From Maribacter aquimaris (GTDB lineage Bacteria; Bacteroidota; Bacteroidia; Flavobacteriales; Flavobacteriaceae), in assembly GCF_014596745.1 (NCBI RefSeq), contig NZ_JABTCF010000005.1:124001-188000 (forward strand): a stretch of 64,000 nt of DNA, in the 5' to 3' direction. A program made the translations under genes and the position numbers. The notes beneath the pieces are model-generated. The model did not search any database and was not told the origin of the DNA. It worked only from the letters and a program-made list of their open reading frames with translations. Shown piece by piece: positions 1 to 6,855 of the stretch (its first letter is position 1; each line of letters begins with the position of its first letter).

Positions 1-440
1 TATACCGAATATAAGGTGGGTTCCCGGGATTCATGATGCTTGTAATGCACTTTCATAAAAAACCATTTCCGGTGCAGGAGCCAATGACTGGCATAAAAAT
101 AGATTTCGTTCCAAAGGAACAAAACAGGAATTTCCCAAAGTAGGTTCAAAGTTCCTGTATGAGCAAATTGTACGGCCCCATGTTGATACAATATTTGCAG
201 GGGAATGGCCTGCAGGGCGAATATCAATATACTCACCATAGCGTTTTTGATCTCAACCTTTTCTTGTCCAGCTTTTTTGTAATCAACAATGGGACGAAGA
301 ACATTCTTCTCTTTTAAAATATTCAAAAGGTTCCGCATCAGGAAAATCCCCCCAAAGTATAGTACTGAAAAAAACAGGAAGGTAAACATGAAAGTTAACC
401 ACCATTCCGAAAAAACGTACGCTATGATCGAATCTATCAT
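1..440 (-). CDS. sterol desaturase / fatty acid hydroxylase family protein (3' part outside window)
   Basis: Membrane di-iron hydroxylase of the sterol desaturase/fatty acid hydroxylase superfamily; the substrate (sterol, carotenoid or lipid) cannot be told. About 146 codons are visible, with an open frame to the window edge. Two hydrophobic segments (about residues 8-35 and 68-85) precede a histidine-rich motif in which His-X3-His-Arg is followed eight residues later by His-X2-His-His, the signature of the iron-binding boxes. Later histidine boxes would lie outside the window. The start is ATG at 440; an overlapping frame opening with GTG at 486 is a shadow. The gene is read in the same direction as the oxidoreductase at 505-1707, whose stop lies about 65 bases upstream. 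Confidence 0.8.
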   Translation of the reverse strand, partial: MIDSIIAYVFSEWWLTFMFTFLFFSVLYFGGIFLMRNLLNILKEKNVLRPIVDYKKAGQEKVEIKNAMVSILIFALQAIPLQILYQHGAVQFAHTGTLNLLWEIPVLFLWNEIYFYASHWLLHRKWFFMKVHYKHHESREPTLYSV

Positions 441-504
441 AAAAATACCCAATACCTTTTAAACGTTCAAATTCCGGTTGACGCACCTATGAACTTGACC
501 ATAT

Positions 505-1707
505 TCACTTCCCATCCACATAATCCTGTAGATAAGCATAACGTTCGGTCAATTTTCCGTTTTGTGTCATACGGGCACGTTCCAGGACCCCATCCTTATC
601 CTTATTGAAGAATGCGGGAATCACATGCTTTACAAAAGCCTCCCCAAACCCCCCACTGGCATCCCTTGGCAGTTCGGCTGGCAGGTTGTCCACTGCCATA
701 ACCGCTATGGCATTTTCTTTTCTAAAATCGGTTTCGGATTCCGATTGGGGATCATACCCGTAAATGGGGTCGGATATGGTCGATGCCCTTAAGGTGCTCG
801 CTACCGGTCCATCAATATCACAACTGATATCAGCGACGGTGTTTATCTTGAATTCCGGTTGTTTGGCGTCATCCCGAGTGAAAAGATAAGGTGCCCCATC
901 ACCATGGAAATGACCGGCTATAAAGAAATCGGTTACTTTCGTAAATCGTAAAAAGTTAGATCTATACTCCTCTGGATTTGCGAAAAAATCGGCTTTATTA
1001 CCACGTACACCGTCTTTTCGTTTATTATAATCCGAGGCATCAATCTGGCAATATACCGGCTCCTTAAAATCTTCCTCCAAATATTCATGGACATTGACTT
1101 TTCGCAAGCCCATACCATCGAGCATTTCACGGGCGCCATTACCTACCCTCCCCCTACCGGTAAGCAATATCTTTATATTGGGCAATGTTATTTTGTTCAA
1201 CTCCTCGATCAAAGCCTTCTGATCTTTCACCAATTCCGCTTTCGGCATCTTATACAAGTTGTTTTTTAAACCGTAGGCACGAAAGCCATTATAGGCACCC
1301 ACTATACCGGCATACCTACCAAAGGCCACCAAACGCACCCCTTTATCATTGGTAATGACCTCATGGTCGTACATTTCGATATTCTTGTCAAGTATGGCCC
1401 GTAACAAGTTTCTGTTGTACGGCTGCTTTTTAATGGTGTGGGAAAAGAAAAAATATTTCTTATTGGGAATCAGGTTTTTGATAGGTACTTCCTTTACCCC
1501 CAAAAGAACATCACATTCTTGCATTTTGGAAGCTACTTGAATACCGGCATCGCGATACTCGGCATCGGTAAAAACCCGAATGGGGGAAGGTTCTACCACG
1601 ATTTGAGCGTCCTTATAATGGGAAAGGACTTTTTGACATGCCCTTGGTGACAGGACCACACGCCTATCTGGTGGGCTTTTACGTTCTTGAATGATTCCTA
1701 TTCTCAT
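505..1707 (-). CDS. NAD(P)-dependent oxidoreductase, saccharopine dehydrogenase-like (AlaDh/PNT N-terminal fold)
   Basis: A 400-residue cytoplasmic dehydrogenase of the saccharopine dehydrogenase/alanine dehydrogenase group. The N-terminus (MRIGIIQERKSPPDRRV) is the typical substrate-domain start, with a conserved Lys/Arg pair. A glycine-rich GRGRVGNGA at about residue 190 is the nucleotide-binding turn. The family acts in lysine or related amino acid metabolism as NAD(P)-linked imine reductase/dehydrogenase; the true substrate is not visible. The chosen start is ATG 1707. A frame extension to a TTG at 1764 adds 19 residues not resembling the family. Downstream comes the desaturase-like gene; upstream is non-coding DNA with a plus-strand promoter and the tmRNA gene, so transcription diverges here. 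Confidence 0.82.
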   Translation of the reverse strand: MRIGIIQERKSPPDRRVVLSPRACQKVLSHYKDAQIVVEPSPIRVFTDAEYRDAGIQVASKMQECDVLLGVKEVPIKNLIPNKKYFFFSHTIKKQPYNRNLLRAILDKNIEMYDHEVITNDKGVRLVAFGRYAGIVGAYNGFRAYGLKNNLYKMPKAELVKDQKALIEELNKITLPNIKILLTGRGRVGNGAREMLDGMGLRKVNVHEYLEEDFKEPVYCQIDASDYNKRKDGVRGNKADFFANPEEYRSNFLRFTKVTDFFIAGHFHGDGAPYLFTRDDAKQPEFKINTVADISCDIDGPVASTLRASTISDPIYGYDPQSESETDFRKENAIAVMAVDNLPAELPRDASGGFGEAFVKHVIPAFFNKDKDGVLERARMTQNGKLTERYAYLQDYVDGK

Positions 1708-1791
1708 AAATCGTAATTGGTATAAAATTTGTTCTAATGTAAGTGGAATTGTATGGGTACGCAAATTTTTCGGGCATTGCCAGATAAATGT

Positions 1792-1799
1792 TATCTTTG
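1792..1799 (+). promoter_or_regulatory. -7 promoter element TATCTTTG upstream of structured RNA
   Basis: Exact match to the Bacteroidota -7 consensus TAnnTTTG on the plus strand, ending four bases before the conserved RNA-like block. The -33 TTG is not at ideal distance: a TTG at 1777 is only 12 bases away. If active, it would drive the RNA candidate at 1803 and could read on toward ssrA. Confidence 0.5.
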
Positions 1800-1802
1800 C
1801 TG

Positions 1803-1882
1803 CCCGCGTTAGGGATTGAGGTGAGTACCGTGTACTGCCGAAAGCCCGACCTGAAATCCTGCAAGGTTTTAAAAACCTTGTA
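1803..1882 (+). ncRNA. probable conserved flavobacterial structured RNA (Flavo-1-like)
   Basis: The block begins with a GCGTTAGGGATTGAGG stretch and ends with CGAAAGCCCGACC. I associate this pattern with a repeated non-coding RNA-like element of Flavobacteria, possibly the Flavo-1 motif; the name is from memory and tentative. A hairpin AGTAC-CGT-GTACT at 1824-1836, flanked by GG and CC, forms its middle. GGG near 1812 can pair with CCC near 1845. A second inverted repeat, GCAAGGTTTT/AAAAACCTTGT, follows at 1860-1881. A -7 promoter box immediately upstream supports independent plus-strand transcription. No reading frame with coding character occupies the stretch. Confidence 0.5.
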
Positions 1883-1950
1883 GGTATTGAAGGAAACGCC
1901 CAGATAACCTCGATTCACCATTTGAAAACGAGGTTCTCGAAGCAGTTTAA

Positions 1951-2130
1951 GTTTAATGAAAAGGGAACAGAAAAAGGTTCTTTGGAAGAAAGGAACGTAG
2001 ATTGAATCAGTTTCTTGGAAGAAAGGAACTAAAATAAGTTCCTTGAAAAGGGAACCGAAGAAGTTTTTTGAAAAGAAAACAAAATAGTTCCTTGAAAGGG
2101 GGACAGAAAAAAGTTCATTGAAAAAAAAGA
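1951..2130 (+). repeat. tandem array of about seven 24-33 base hairpin-forming units
   Basis: Imperfect units begin near 1951, 1977, 2010, 2038, 2063, 2087 and 2113. The best unit is GTTCC-TTGAAAAG-GGAAC followed by an A-rich tail such as cgaagaa. Each better unit is itself a short palindrome (GTTCC...GGAAC), and where the left arm changes (GTTTT at 2063) the right arm changes with it (AAAAC at 2076-2080). This compensation suggests selection on base pairing rather than on a protein. The apparent minus-strand frame of 154 residues over this region is low-complexity and rejected as a gene. Confidence 0.7.
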
Positions 2131-2171
2131 TGGGAAAATCCAATCCTGATGAAAATTCGGGAATGCATTTG

Positions 2172-2234
2172 ATCCTGACGTTCGCCTAAAGGCTCAGTCA
2201 GGATTCAATTCGATAACGGCTCGCTTTGCGAGCC
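2172..2234. repeat. two adjacent hairpin-forming inverted repeats before ssrA
   Basis: The first hairpin pairs ATCCTGAC (2172-2179) with GTCAGGAT (2197-2204). The second is a perfect GGCTCGC-TTT-GCGAGCC at 2218-2234, ending 12 bases before the tmRNA 5' end. They could be REP-like elements, a terminator of the upstream RNA or part of an ssrA precursor leader. No U-run follows either. Confidence 0.5.
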
Positions 2235-2246
2235 TATCTCATTGAA

Positions 2247-2644
2247 GGGGCCGACTGGTTTTGACAGCGAGACCAATGGCAATGTAAGCATGTCGAGCGC
2301 TGGGATACAGCTCGTAAATCTCATTTTCCACACTTTTAATTGGCGAAAATAATTACGCTCTTGCCGCTTAATCTGAATTATAGTAGGATAAGCCTCGTCC
2401 CTACTAGGTAGGGAAGCGAGATGTTCCTGAATAGCCTCTGTCGACGGCGATTCAATCCGGAGCACCATAAATGTCGATATAAGGGTAGTATTCGCTTTGG
2501 TACTACCACCAAAATCTTAAGAAGCTAAGTATGTATTAGGCTGTTTCCGGTCAGGTACATATCGAAAACCAATTGGAAACTAAACATGTAGAAAGCTTTG
2601 TAATTGCTTGTTTGGACGAGGGTTCGACTCCCTCCGGCTCCACC
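2247..2644 (+). ncRNA. ssrA: transfer-messenger RNA (tmRNA)
   Basis: tmRNA rescues stalled ribosomes and tags the incomplete protein for proteolysis, working with SmpB. The 5' end GGGGCCGACTGGTTTTGACA and the 3' end GGTTCGACTCCCTCCGGCTCC are the classic tRNA-like halves: GGGGCCG pairs with CGGCTCC as a seven-base acceptor stem, and GGTTCGACTCC is the T arm. The discriminator A is at 2642 and only CC of the CCA end is encoded. The resume/tag frame is internal (2342-2371). Length is about 396 bases. A 17-base-pair terminator hairpin follows at once. Confidence 0.97.
2342..2371 (+). other. tmRNA tag reading frame (GENNYALAA, stop TAA)
   Basis: Codons GGC GAA AAT AAT TAC GCT CTT GCC GCT TAA inside ssrA encode G-E-N-N-Y-A-L-A-A, normally preceded by the alanine carried by the tmRNA itself. 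This is the tag typical of Bacteroidota and ends in the ALAA degron recognised by ClpXP-type proteases. Confidence 0.95.
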
Positions 2645-2647
2645 TTC

Positions 2648-2694
2648 GCCCACCATAGCTCAGTGCAACTGAGCTATGGTGGGCTTTTTATTTT
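2648..2694 (+). terminator. strong intrinsic terminator of ssrA
   Basis: A perfect 17-base-pair stem (2648-2664 with 2668-2684), loop GCA, followed by CTTTTTATTTT. It lies four bases beyond the tmRNA 3' end. Confidence 0.92.
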
Positions 2695-2752
2695 AAATAA
2701 TAATTTTCTAGGAGCGAGAAACAGCGGGCTACGGTGTATATGGATCTACTCT

Positions 2753-2779
2753 AAAAACCACCTTATGGGTGGTTTTTTT
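2753..2779 (+). terminator. second intrinsic terminator downstream of ssrA
   Basis: A short stem CCACC/GGTGG (2758-2762 with 2768-2772) with flanking A and T runs (aaaaa before, seven T after). It may back up the ssrA terminator or act on minus-strand transcription coming from the response regulator gene. Confidence 0.6.
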
Positions 2780-2854
2780 ATTACCAAATATCCCCAAAAA
2801 TAGCGAAGGGACAACCCGACAACTTGGTTTAGAACATAAATAAGTGGAAGTACA

Positions 2855-3280
2855 TTATTTGTCGTGGGGTTGAACTGCGTCCTCCTGTTCTATGGTCTTG
2901 AACAGATCACTAAGAACGGCATCTGACAAGGGTTTCACGATAAAATCCTTTACAATAGTATAGGTATGGGCCTTTTCAATATCCCGTTGATCTATCGAAG
3001 AGCTTACAATATATAACCTAGGGATATTTTCGAGGGGTAGTTTCACAAATTCATCCAAGAATTCCCATCCATCCATAACCGGCATATTCAAATCCAGGAA
3101 AATAACATCAGGTAATTGCTCGCCCTTATTGATCATTGAGGTAAGATCCTCCAAAGCCTCCTGTCCGTTCTCATGTACAATGACCGTGGTGCAAAAACTG
3201 CAGTTGTGGTTCAATAAAACTTTTGTTCCATAAACAAAAATGGGATCATCATCAATAATGCAAACTGTTTCAATCTTCAT
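2855..3280 (-). CDS. single-domain response regulator (CheY-like receiver)
   Basis: A 141-residue protein made only of a receiver domain. The acidic pocket Asp10-Asp12, the phospho-acceptor Asp63 in FLDLNMPVMDG, the switch residue Ser93/Ser94 and Lys116 in VKPL are all present. It has no output domain, so it must signal by protein contact or as a phosphorelay step. No histidine kinase is nearby, so it is an orphan in this window. The chosen start is ATG 3280 (MKIETVCIIDDD); an in-frame ATG at 3307 would add nine residues unlike the family. It is followed by ssrA's terminators in the opposite orientation. Confidence 0.9.
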   Translation of the reverse strand: MKIETVCIIDDDPIFVYGTKVLLNHNCSFCTTVIVHENGQEALEDLTSMINKGEQLPDVIFLDLNMPVMDGWEFLDEFVKLPLENIPRLYIVSSSIDQRDIEKAHTYTIVKDFIVKPLSDAVLSDLFKTIEQEDAVQPHDK

Positions 3281-3307
3281 AACCTTCAAAAGTGTAAAAA
3301 GGCACAT

Positions 3308-3590
3308 TCAAATCAGCTGTGAACTAATTTTAGGATATGATGAAGGCCGATGATATCCAACCTACAATATCGATATAATTATTACGAACGATTTGGCAGT
3401 TCCTATTGTGGTAAGTCTATAATTTTAAATTGTAGTATTTTTCTTATTTATTTCGCTTTTTGGCAAATGTAACATAAAATTAAATACAAGTGTTGATTTT
3501 TTTGCGCTAACCCCCTAAATTCCAACAACAAAGCCCTTATTTTGCACTAAATCCAACAACCGAGCACCCTACATCCCTCTATAGAAACAC
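3308..3590. other. intergenic stretch without recognised genes
   Basis: AT-rich DNA between the response regulator and the terminator of the phosphatase operon. I see no reading frame, RNA or clear palindrome. It presumably holds the promoter of the response regulator, but no TAnnTTTG box at a convincing place was found. Confidence 0.5.
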
Positions 3591-3619
3591 AAAACGCTAC
3601 CTTTTATGGGTAGCGTTTT
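3591..3619 (-). terminator. terminator of the phosphatase operon
   Basis: Stem AAAACGCTACC (3591-3601) pairs with GGTAGCGTTTT (3609-3619) around a TTTTATG loop. It lies about 100 bases past the stop of the phosphatase gene at 3719 and just past a 24-codon frame. The flanking A and T runs would let it work in either direction. Confidence 0.75.
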
Positions 3620-3635
3620 GGTCTGCTGTTGCTTG

Positions 3636-3710
3636 TTATAGTATCCAATACGGATTCAAATTGATGTGAGGGCCATTGTAGTCCTGAATCAAGTGATTCA
3701 TTCTTTCCAT
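3636..3710 (-). CDS. possible 24-residue small protein, last cistron of the phosphatase operon
   Basis: An ATG frame opens eight bases after the phosphatase stop and ends with TAA 17 bases before the terminator hairpin. The peptide begins MERMNHLIQDYNG and ends NLNPYWIL; it has no membrane segment. Position between a stop codon and a terminator argues for either a real small cistron or the decayed tail of a lost gene. I do not recognise the sequence. Confidence 0.3.
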   Translation of the reverse strand: MERMNHLIQDYNGPHINLNPYWIL

Positions 3711-3718
3711 GGACAAGC

Positions 3719-4795
3719 CTATTTTATTTCCAATACTTTTCCGGGCATATCCCCTGTAGGCACCTTCAAATCCAATGTTTTTAAAATGGTTGGGGCAATC
3801 TGATTGCTATACAACTGTTCTTCCTTGGCAACCTCCCCTGTATCGGAAACACCTTTCCCGAAAAGTATCATCCAAACACTACCAGACCCGGCTATTTCAT
3901 CCCCATGGCTTTTCCATGTTTTCAAAGGCATGGTGCCACGACCATGATCCGTGGTTACAATAAACAGGGTTTGGTCTTTATAAAAAGGATCCTGCTGGGT
4001 AAACTCCCATAGCTTTTTTATAAACCCATCCGTGGTATGGGCTGAATTCAAGTAGGCTTCATAATCCCCATCGTGGGCAAAATCATCGGTCTCCCCATAG
4101 GCTATATACAAGAGTTCGGGATGGTTTTTCTTCATTTCCTCCAAGGCATAATGATGGGTAAAGGCATCCAAGCGAACAGAATTCCATGGACTCGGAACAT
4201 TGGGTTGCAATTCATTCAGGAATTGTTCCCGCTCGGAAAGATTGTTCCCTTTGGCCAATTCAAATCCAGCATTTACGGGTACCCCCGACCGTTCTTCATT
4301 GATAATGAACGGAAAGACATCCCAACTCCCAAAAGCAGCAACCTTTCCCTTATACCGCCCATCGTTATTCGCAATTTCCAAAAAGGTGGTATTGGGATTA
4401 TTGACTTTTTTATTGCTGGTTATACGGATATCGTCCGCCTTACCGGTTAAAATTTCATTGTACCCTGGAAAGGAAAACCACATTTGATTGGTCAGATCCA
4501 CGGTACTGCCCAGGGCCCTATTGCCATGTATCTGTCCTTGATCAACGATTTGGGTCCATACAAAAGGCAAAAGGGCCTCCCTGCGCTGTTCGGCGGTTTC
4601 CCTCCAAAATTTATCCTTTAATGCCGTGGTATCATGTACATAGGTTTTATTGGTGATCAATAAGGGATCGGCTCCCGTAAAAAGTTCCTGCCAACGAAAA
4701 CCATCCAAGGTAATCAGCACTACTTTGGTATTGTCCTTTTGGGCATATACACCCAATTGTAGGAATAAAAAGGCGATCATTACTATATTTCTCAT
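3719..4795 (-). CDS. secreted alkaline phosphatase-superfamily (sulfatase/phosphodiesterase-like) metalloenzyme
   Basis: A 358-residue protein with a cleavable signal peptide (first 18 residues, ending VYAQ). The core is alkaline phosphatase superfamily: LITLDGFRWQELF carries the first metal Asp, SFPGYNEILTG is the nucleophile region (Ser or Thr), GETDDFAHDG gives Asp and His ligands, TTDHGRG gives Asp-His, and KSHGDE supplies the last His. It probably hydrolyses phosphate mono- or diesters in the periplasm. Its ATG overlaps the TGA of the purple-acid-phosphatase-like gene by four bases (ATGA), so the two are translationally coupled and probably share a role in phosphate or phosphoester scavenging. 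Confidence 0.85.
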   Translation of the reverse strand: MRNIVMIAFLFLQLGVYAQKDNTKVVLITLDGFRWQELFTGADPLLITNKTYVHDTTALKDKFWRETAEQRREALLPFVWTQIVDQGQIHGNRALGSTVDLTNQMWFSFPGYNEILTGKADDIRITSNKKVNNPNTTFLEIANNDGRYKGKVAAFGSWDVFPFIINEERSGVPVNAGFELAKGNNLSEREQFLNELQPNVPSPWNSVRLDAFTHHYALEEMKKNHPELLYIAYGETDDFAHDGDYEAYLNSAHTTDGFIKKLWEFTQQDPFYKDQTLFIVTTDHGRGTMPLKTWKSHGDEIAGSGSVWMILFGKGVSDTGEVAKEEQLYSNQIAPTILKTLDLKVPTGDMPGKVLEIK

Positions 4796-6396
4796 TTCAT
4801 ACTGGTTTTAAAAGTTGCTGTTTGCGACCATTGGCTCCAATTCAAATGCTGATCACGGTATCTCACCCGCCAAAAATAGGTGGCATTGGGCTTCAATCGG
4901 TTGGTAGGCTCATCGGTTAGGTCATCCCCTTTTTGTCTATCTTCCAAATAATACCAGTTTTCCGATTGTTTCCAGCTATCGAAAACCAAAGTAGTGAAAT
5001 CAGCGGTTGTGGACACTTGCCAATGTGAGGCCGCATGATAGGCATCGGCAAACGTACTGGTAAAGGGTCCCGCTTTCAACAAGGCGCCGGTAATGGGAAC
5101 TTCCGAGTCAATGGGAGCAATTACCGCTGGAGTTTCCGGTAGATGATCTTTCGCATAGATGGTGATCTCATCGGTCTGTTCATTTTGTCGAAAAACATTT
5201 TCGTTACCCCGGCTTATTCTTTTTAGGGTGAATTTTGGATGTTCCTTGCTGCCATCGACCTCAACCATTACAAAACCGTATTCATCCTGTGTCACTGTAA
5301 ACTCATCATAGTCCCTACCTTCAAATTCACCCCAATTATCGATAGCGCCTCCGGCTGAAGCCACATTGACCCATAAATGTTTATGGTCTTTGGACTGACC
5401 GCGGGAGTACCCATGGGTATGCCCGAAAAAGTGAATACTGGGCTTCCCTGTCGATGTGGTGAAATTCTCCAACATCTTAACCACCTTCCCTGTGGATTCC
5501 TCTTCCCCGGGAATCCATAATTCCGATTTATGGGGATGGTGCAGTTGGGCAAATACAAAATCGATATCTTCATTCTGGGCTGTTTCCTCCAGCACTTTTT
5601 CAAGCCATTCATATTGCAGTCCTATATCGCGATACCCATCATTCGAATTCAATCCGATGATACGTGTATTGCCATAATCCTTATACCACCAATGTTCTGC
5701 ATAGGCCGGCGTTCCGTTCTTTGGAAGGCTGAAATACTTAAAATAATAGGTGGAATTGCGTTCGTGATTTCCCAAAACCGGATAGACCGGTACTTCCGCG
5801 AATAATTTTTGGGCCGGACCGAAAAATTCATCCTGCCATTGTTCATAGGTAGAGCCCCGATCGACCAAATCGCCAGGTATCATCACCAATGCGAGGTTAT
5901 CAGGCACCGATTTGCCGTATTCCTTATGCAAATAGGGAATGATTCCCTCATTGACGATCTCGCTGAACTTATCGGGATTCTGTTGATCTCTTTGCATATC
6001 GCTCATGGCCAACATATTGAAGGATTTGTGGTCACTGGCAAAGGGCGGTGTCTTAAACTGAAAAATATCGGAGACCCATTTTCCCGTCCTTACCCTGTAA
6101 TAGTATTCGGTAAAACGTTTTAAGCCGGTAATCTTGACCTCATGGAGGCGGTTATCGGTAAAATTCACATCGAATGAAATACCCGATTGCTTTTTACCCA
6201 ACTTGGGTGATGCACCCCATTCCACGATACTTTCCTCCCCTTCCGAAGTCTCCCACATAATAGTCATCCTATCGGGGCCCGCATCCTGGAGATACGGTTG
6301 TACCACAAATCCCACGTCGTTGCCCTGTGCCGAGCAAAGTACGCCGGTAATCAAACATAAAAAACTCAAAATACCTCGTGCTCCCATAATTTTCAT
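4792..6396 (-). CDS. secreted purple acid phosphatase-like metallophosphoesterase with fibronectin-type domains
   Basis: 534 residues with a signal peptide (ending LCSAQG), an N-terminal fibronectin-like domain (about 28-115), a calcineurin-like metallophosphoesterase core (about 125-370) and a C-terminal fibronectin-like domain (about 435-530). Metal-binding motifs are visible: MSDMQ, IPGDLVDRG, VLGNHER, LHHPHKS and FFGHTHGYSRG. The first motif reads Asp-Met-Gln where many family members have Asp-X-His, as in some purple acid phosphatases. First gene of a two- or three-cistron operon; the ATG at 6396 is followed three codons later by a second ATG that could also serve. Substrate unknown; a secreted phosphomonoesterase or phosphodiesterase is most likely. 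Confidence 0.87.
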   Translation of the reverse strand: MKIMGARGILSFLCLITGVLCSAQGNDVGFVVQPYLQDAGPDRMTIMWETSEGEESIVEWGASPKLGKKQSGISFDVNFTDNRLHEVKITGLKRFTEYYYRVRTGKWVSDIFQFKTPPFASDHKSFNMLAMSDMQRDQQNPDKFSEIVNEGIIPYLHKEYGKSVPDNLALVMIPGDLVDRGSTYEQWQDEFFGPAQKLFAEVPVYPVLGNHERNSTYYFKYFSLPKNGTPAYAEHWWYKDYGNTRIIGLNSNDGYRDIGLQYEWLEKVLEETAQNEDIDFVFAQLHHPHKSELWIPGEEESTGKVVKMLENFTTSTGKPSIHFFGHTHGYSRGQSKDHKHLWVNVASAGGAIDNWGEFEGRDYDEFTVTQDEYGFVMVEVDGSKEHPKFTLKRISRGNENVFRQNEQTDEITIYAKDHLPETPAVIAPIDSEVPITGALLKAGPFTSTFADAYHAASHWQVSTTADFTTLVFDSWKQSENWYYLEDRQKGDDLTDEPTNRLKPNATYFWRVRYRDQHLNWSQWSQTATFKTSMK

Positions 6397-6767
6397 TTAA
6401 TTAACCCCATGGGCCAAAATCGGACCCAATCATAATCCATTATTACCGGACGGGACCTAAAGGCCCGACCGACAATTGTTTATTTCCCTAAAGTATAAAA
6501 ATCCTCATTCCAACCAACATAGAATACAACGAATCTTATCATTTCCTATCCCCAACTGTCTTTCTATGTTTGCTGCCGTATTCGTTGTATTACAATTAAA
6601 CCGGAATTTGGTTACATCCATTTTAAAGAAGAAATAGCTCCCGGCGAATCCTCCCAAAAGATTACCACAATTCGGGCGCTTTGTCTAACAAAGGTCAACA
6701 TCGGTAGTCGATACCAAAAAGAAGGGAATGAAACGGAAATAGACCTAGGGAATAGACTTAAAAACGG
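6397..6767. other. intergenic region with a 12-base inverted repeat
   Basis: Between the start of the phosphatase operon and the Wzc terminator. A perfect 12-base inverted repeat AATACAACGAAT (6523-6534) / ATTCGTTGTATT (6580-6591) has a 45-base spacer. It may be a regulatory or leader structure of the phosphatase operon. The remaining 170 bases hold nothing I recognise; long frames there are extensions of frames antisense or shifted to wzc. Confidence 0.4.
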
Positions 6768-6806
6768 TAGTAAAAAAAGAAGCCTTCCCCAAAAAAGGGA
6801 AGGCTC
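6768..6806 (-). terminator. terminator at the end of the exopolysaccharide locus
   Basis: On the minus strand AGCCTTCCC pairs with GGGAAGGCT (6797-6805 with 6781-6789) around a T-rich loop and is followed by TTCTTTTTTT. It sits 50 bases past the wzc stop. Confidence 0.85.
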
Positions 6807-6855
6807 CATCAAAATTGTATCCAAGACTGTTGGCCGCATTGGATAGGATTTCCAT

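Noticed and set aside
1679-2143. Minus-strand frame of 154 residues
   Set aside because: It runs through the hairpin repeat array and the RNA-like block, gives a low-complexity Phe/Leu-rich product and overlaps the start of the oxidoreductase gene.
2205-2468. Minus-strand frame of 87 residues
   Set aside because: It lies antisense to the tmRNA gene and has no protein-like features.
2247-2854. Integrated element at ssrA
   Set aside because: tmRNA genes are common integration sites, but no integrase and no second copy of the 3' end was seen within the window.
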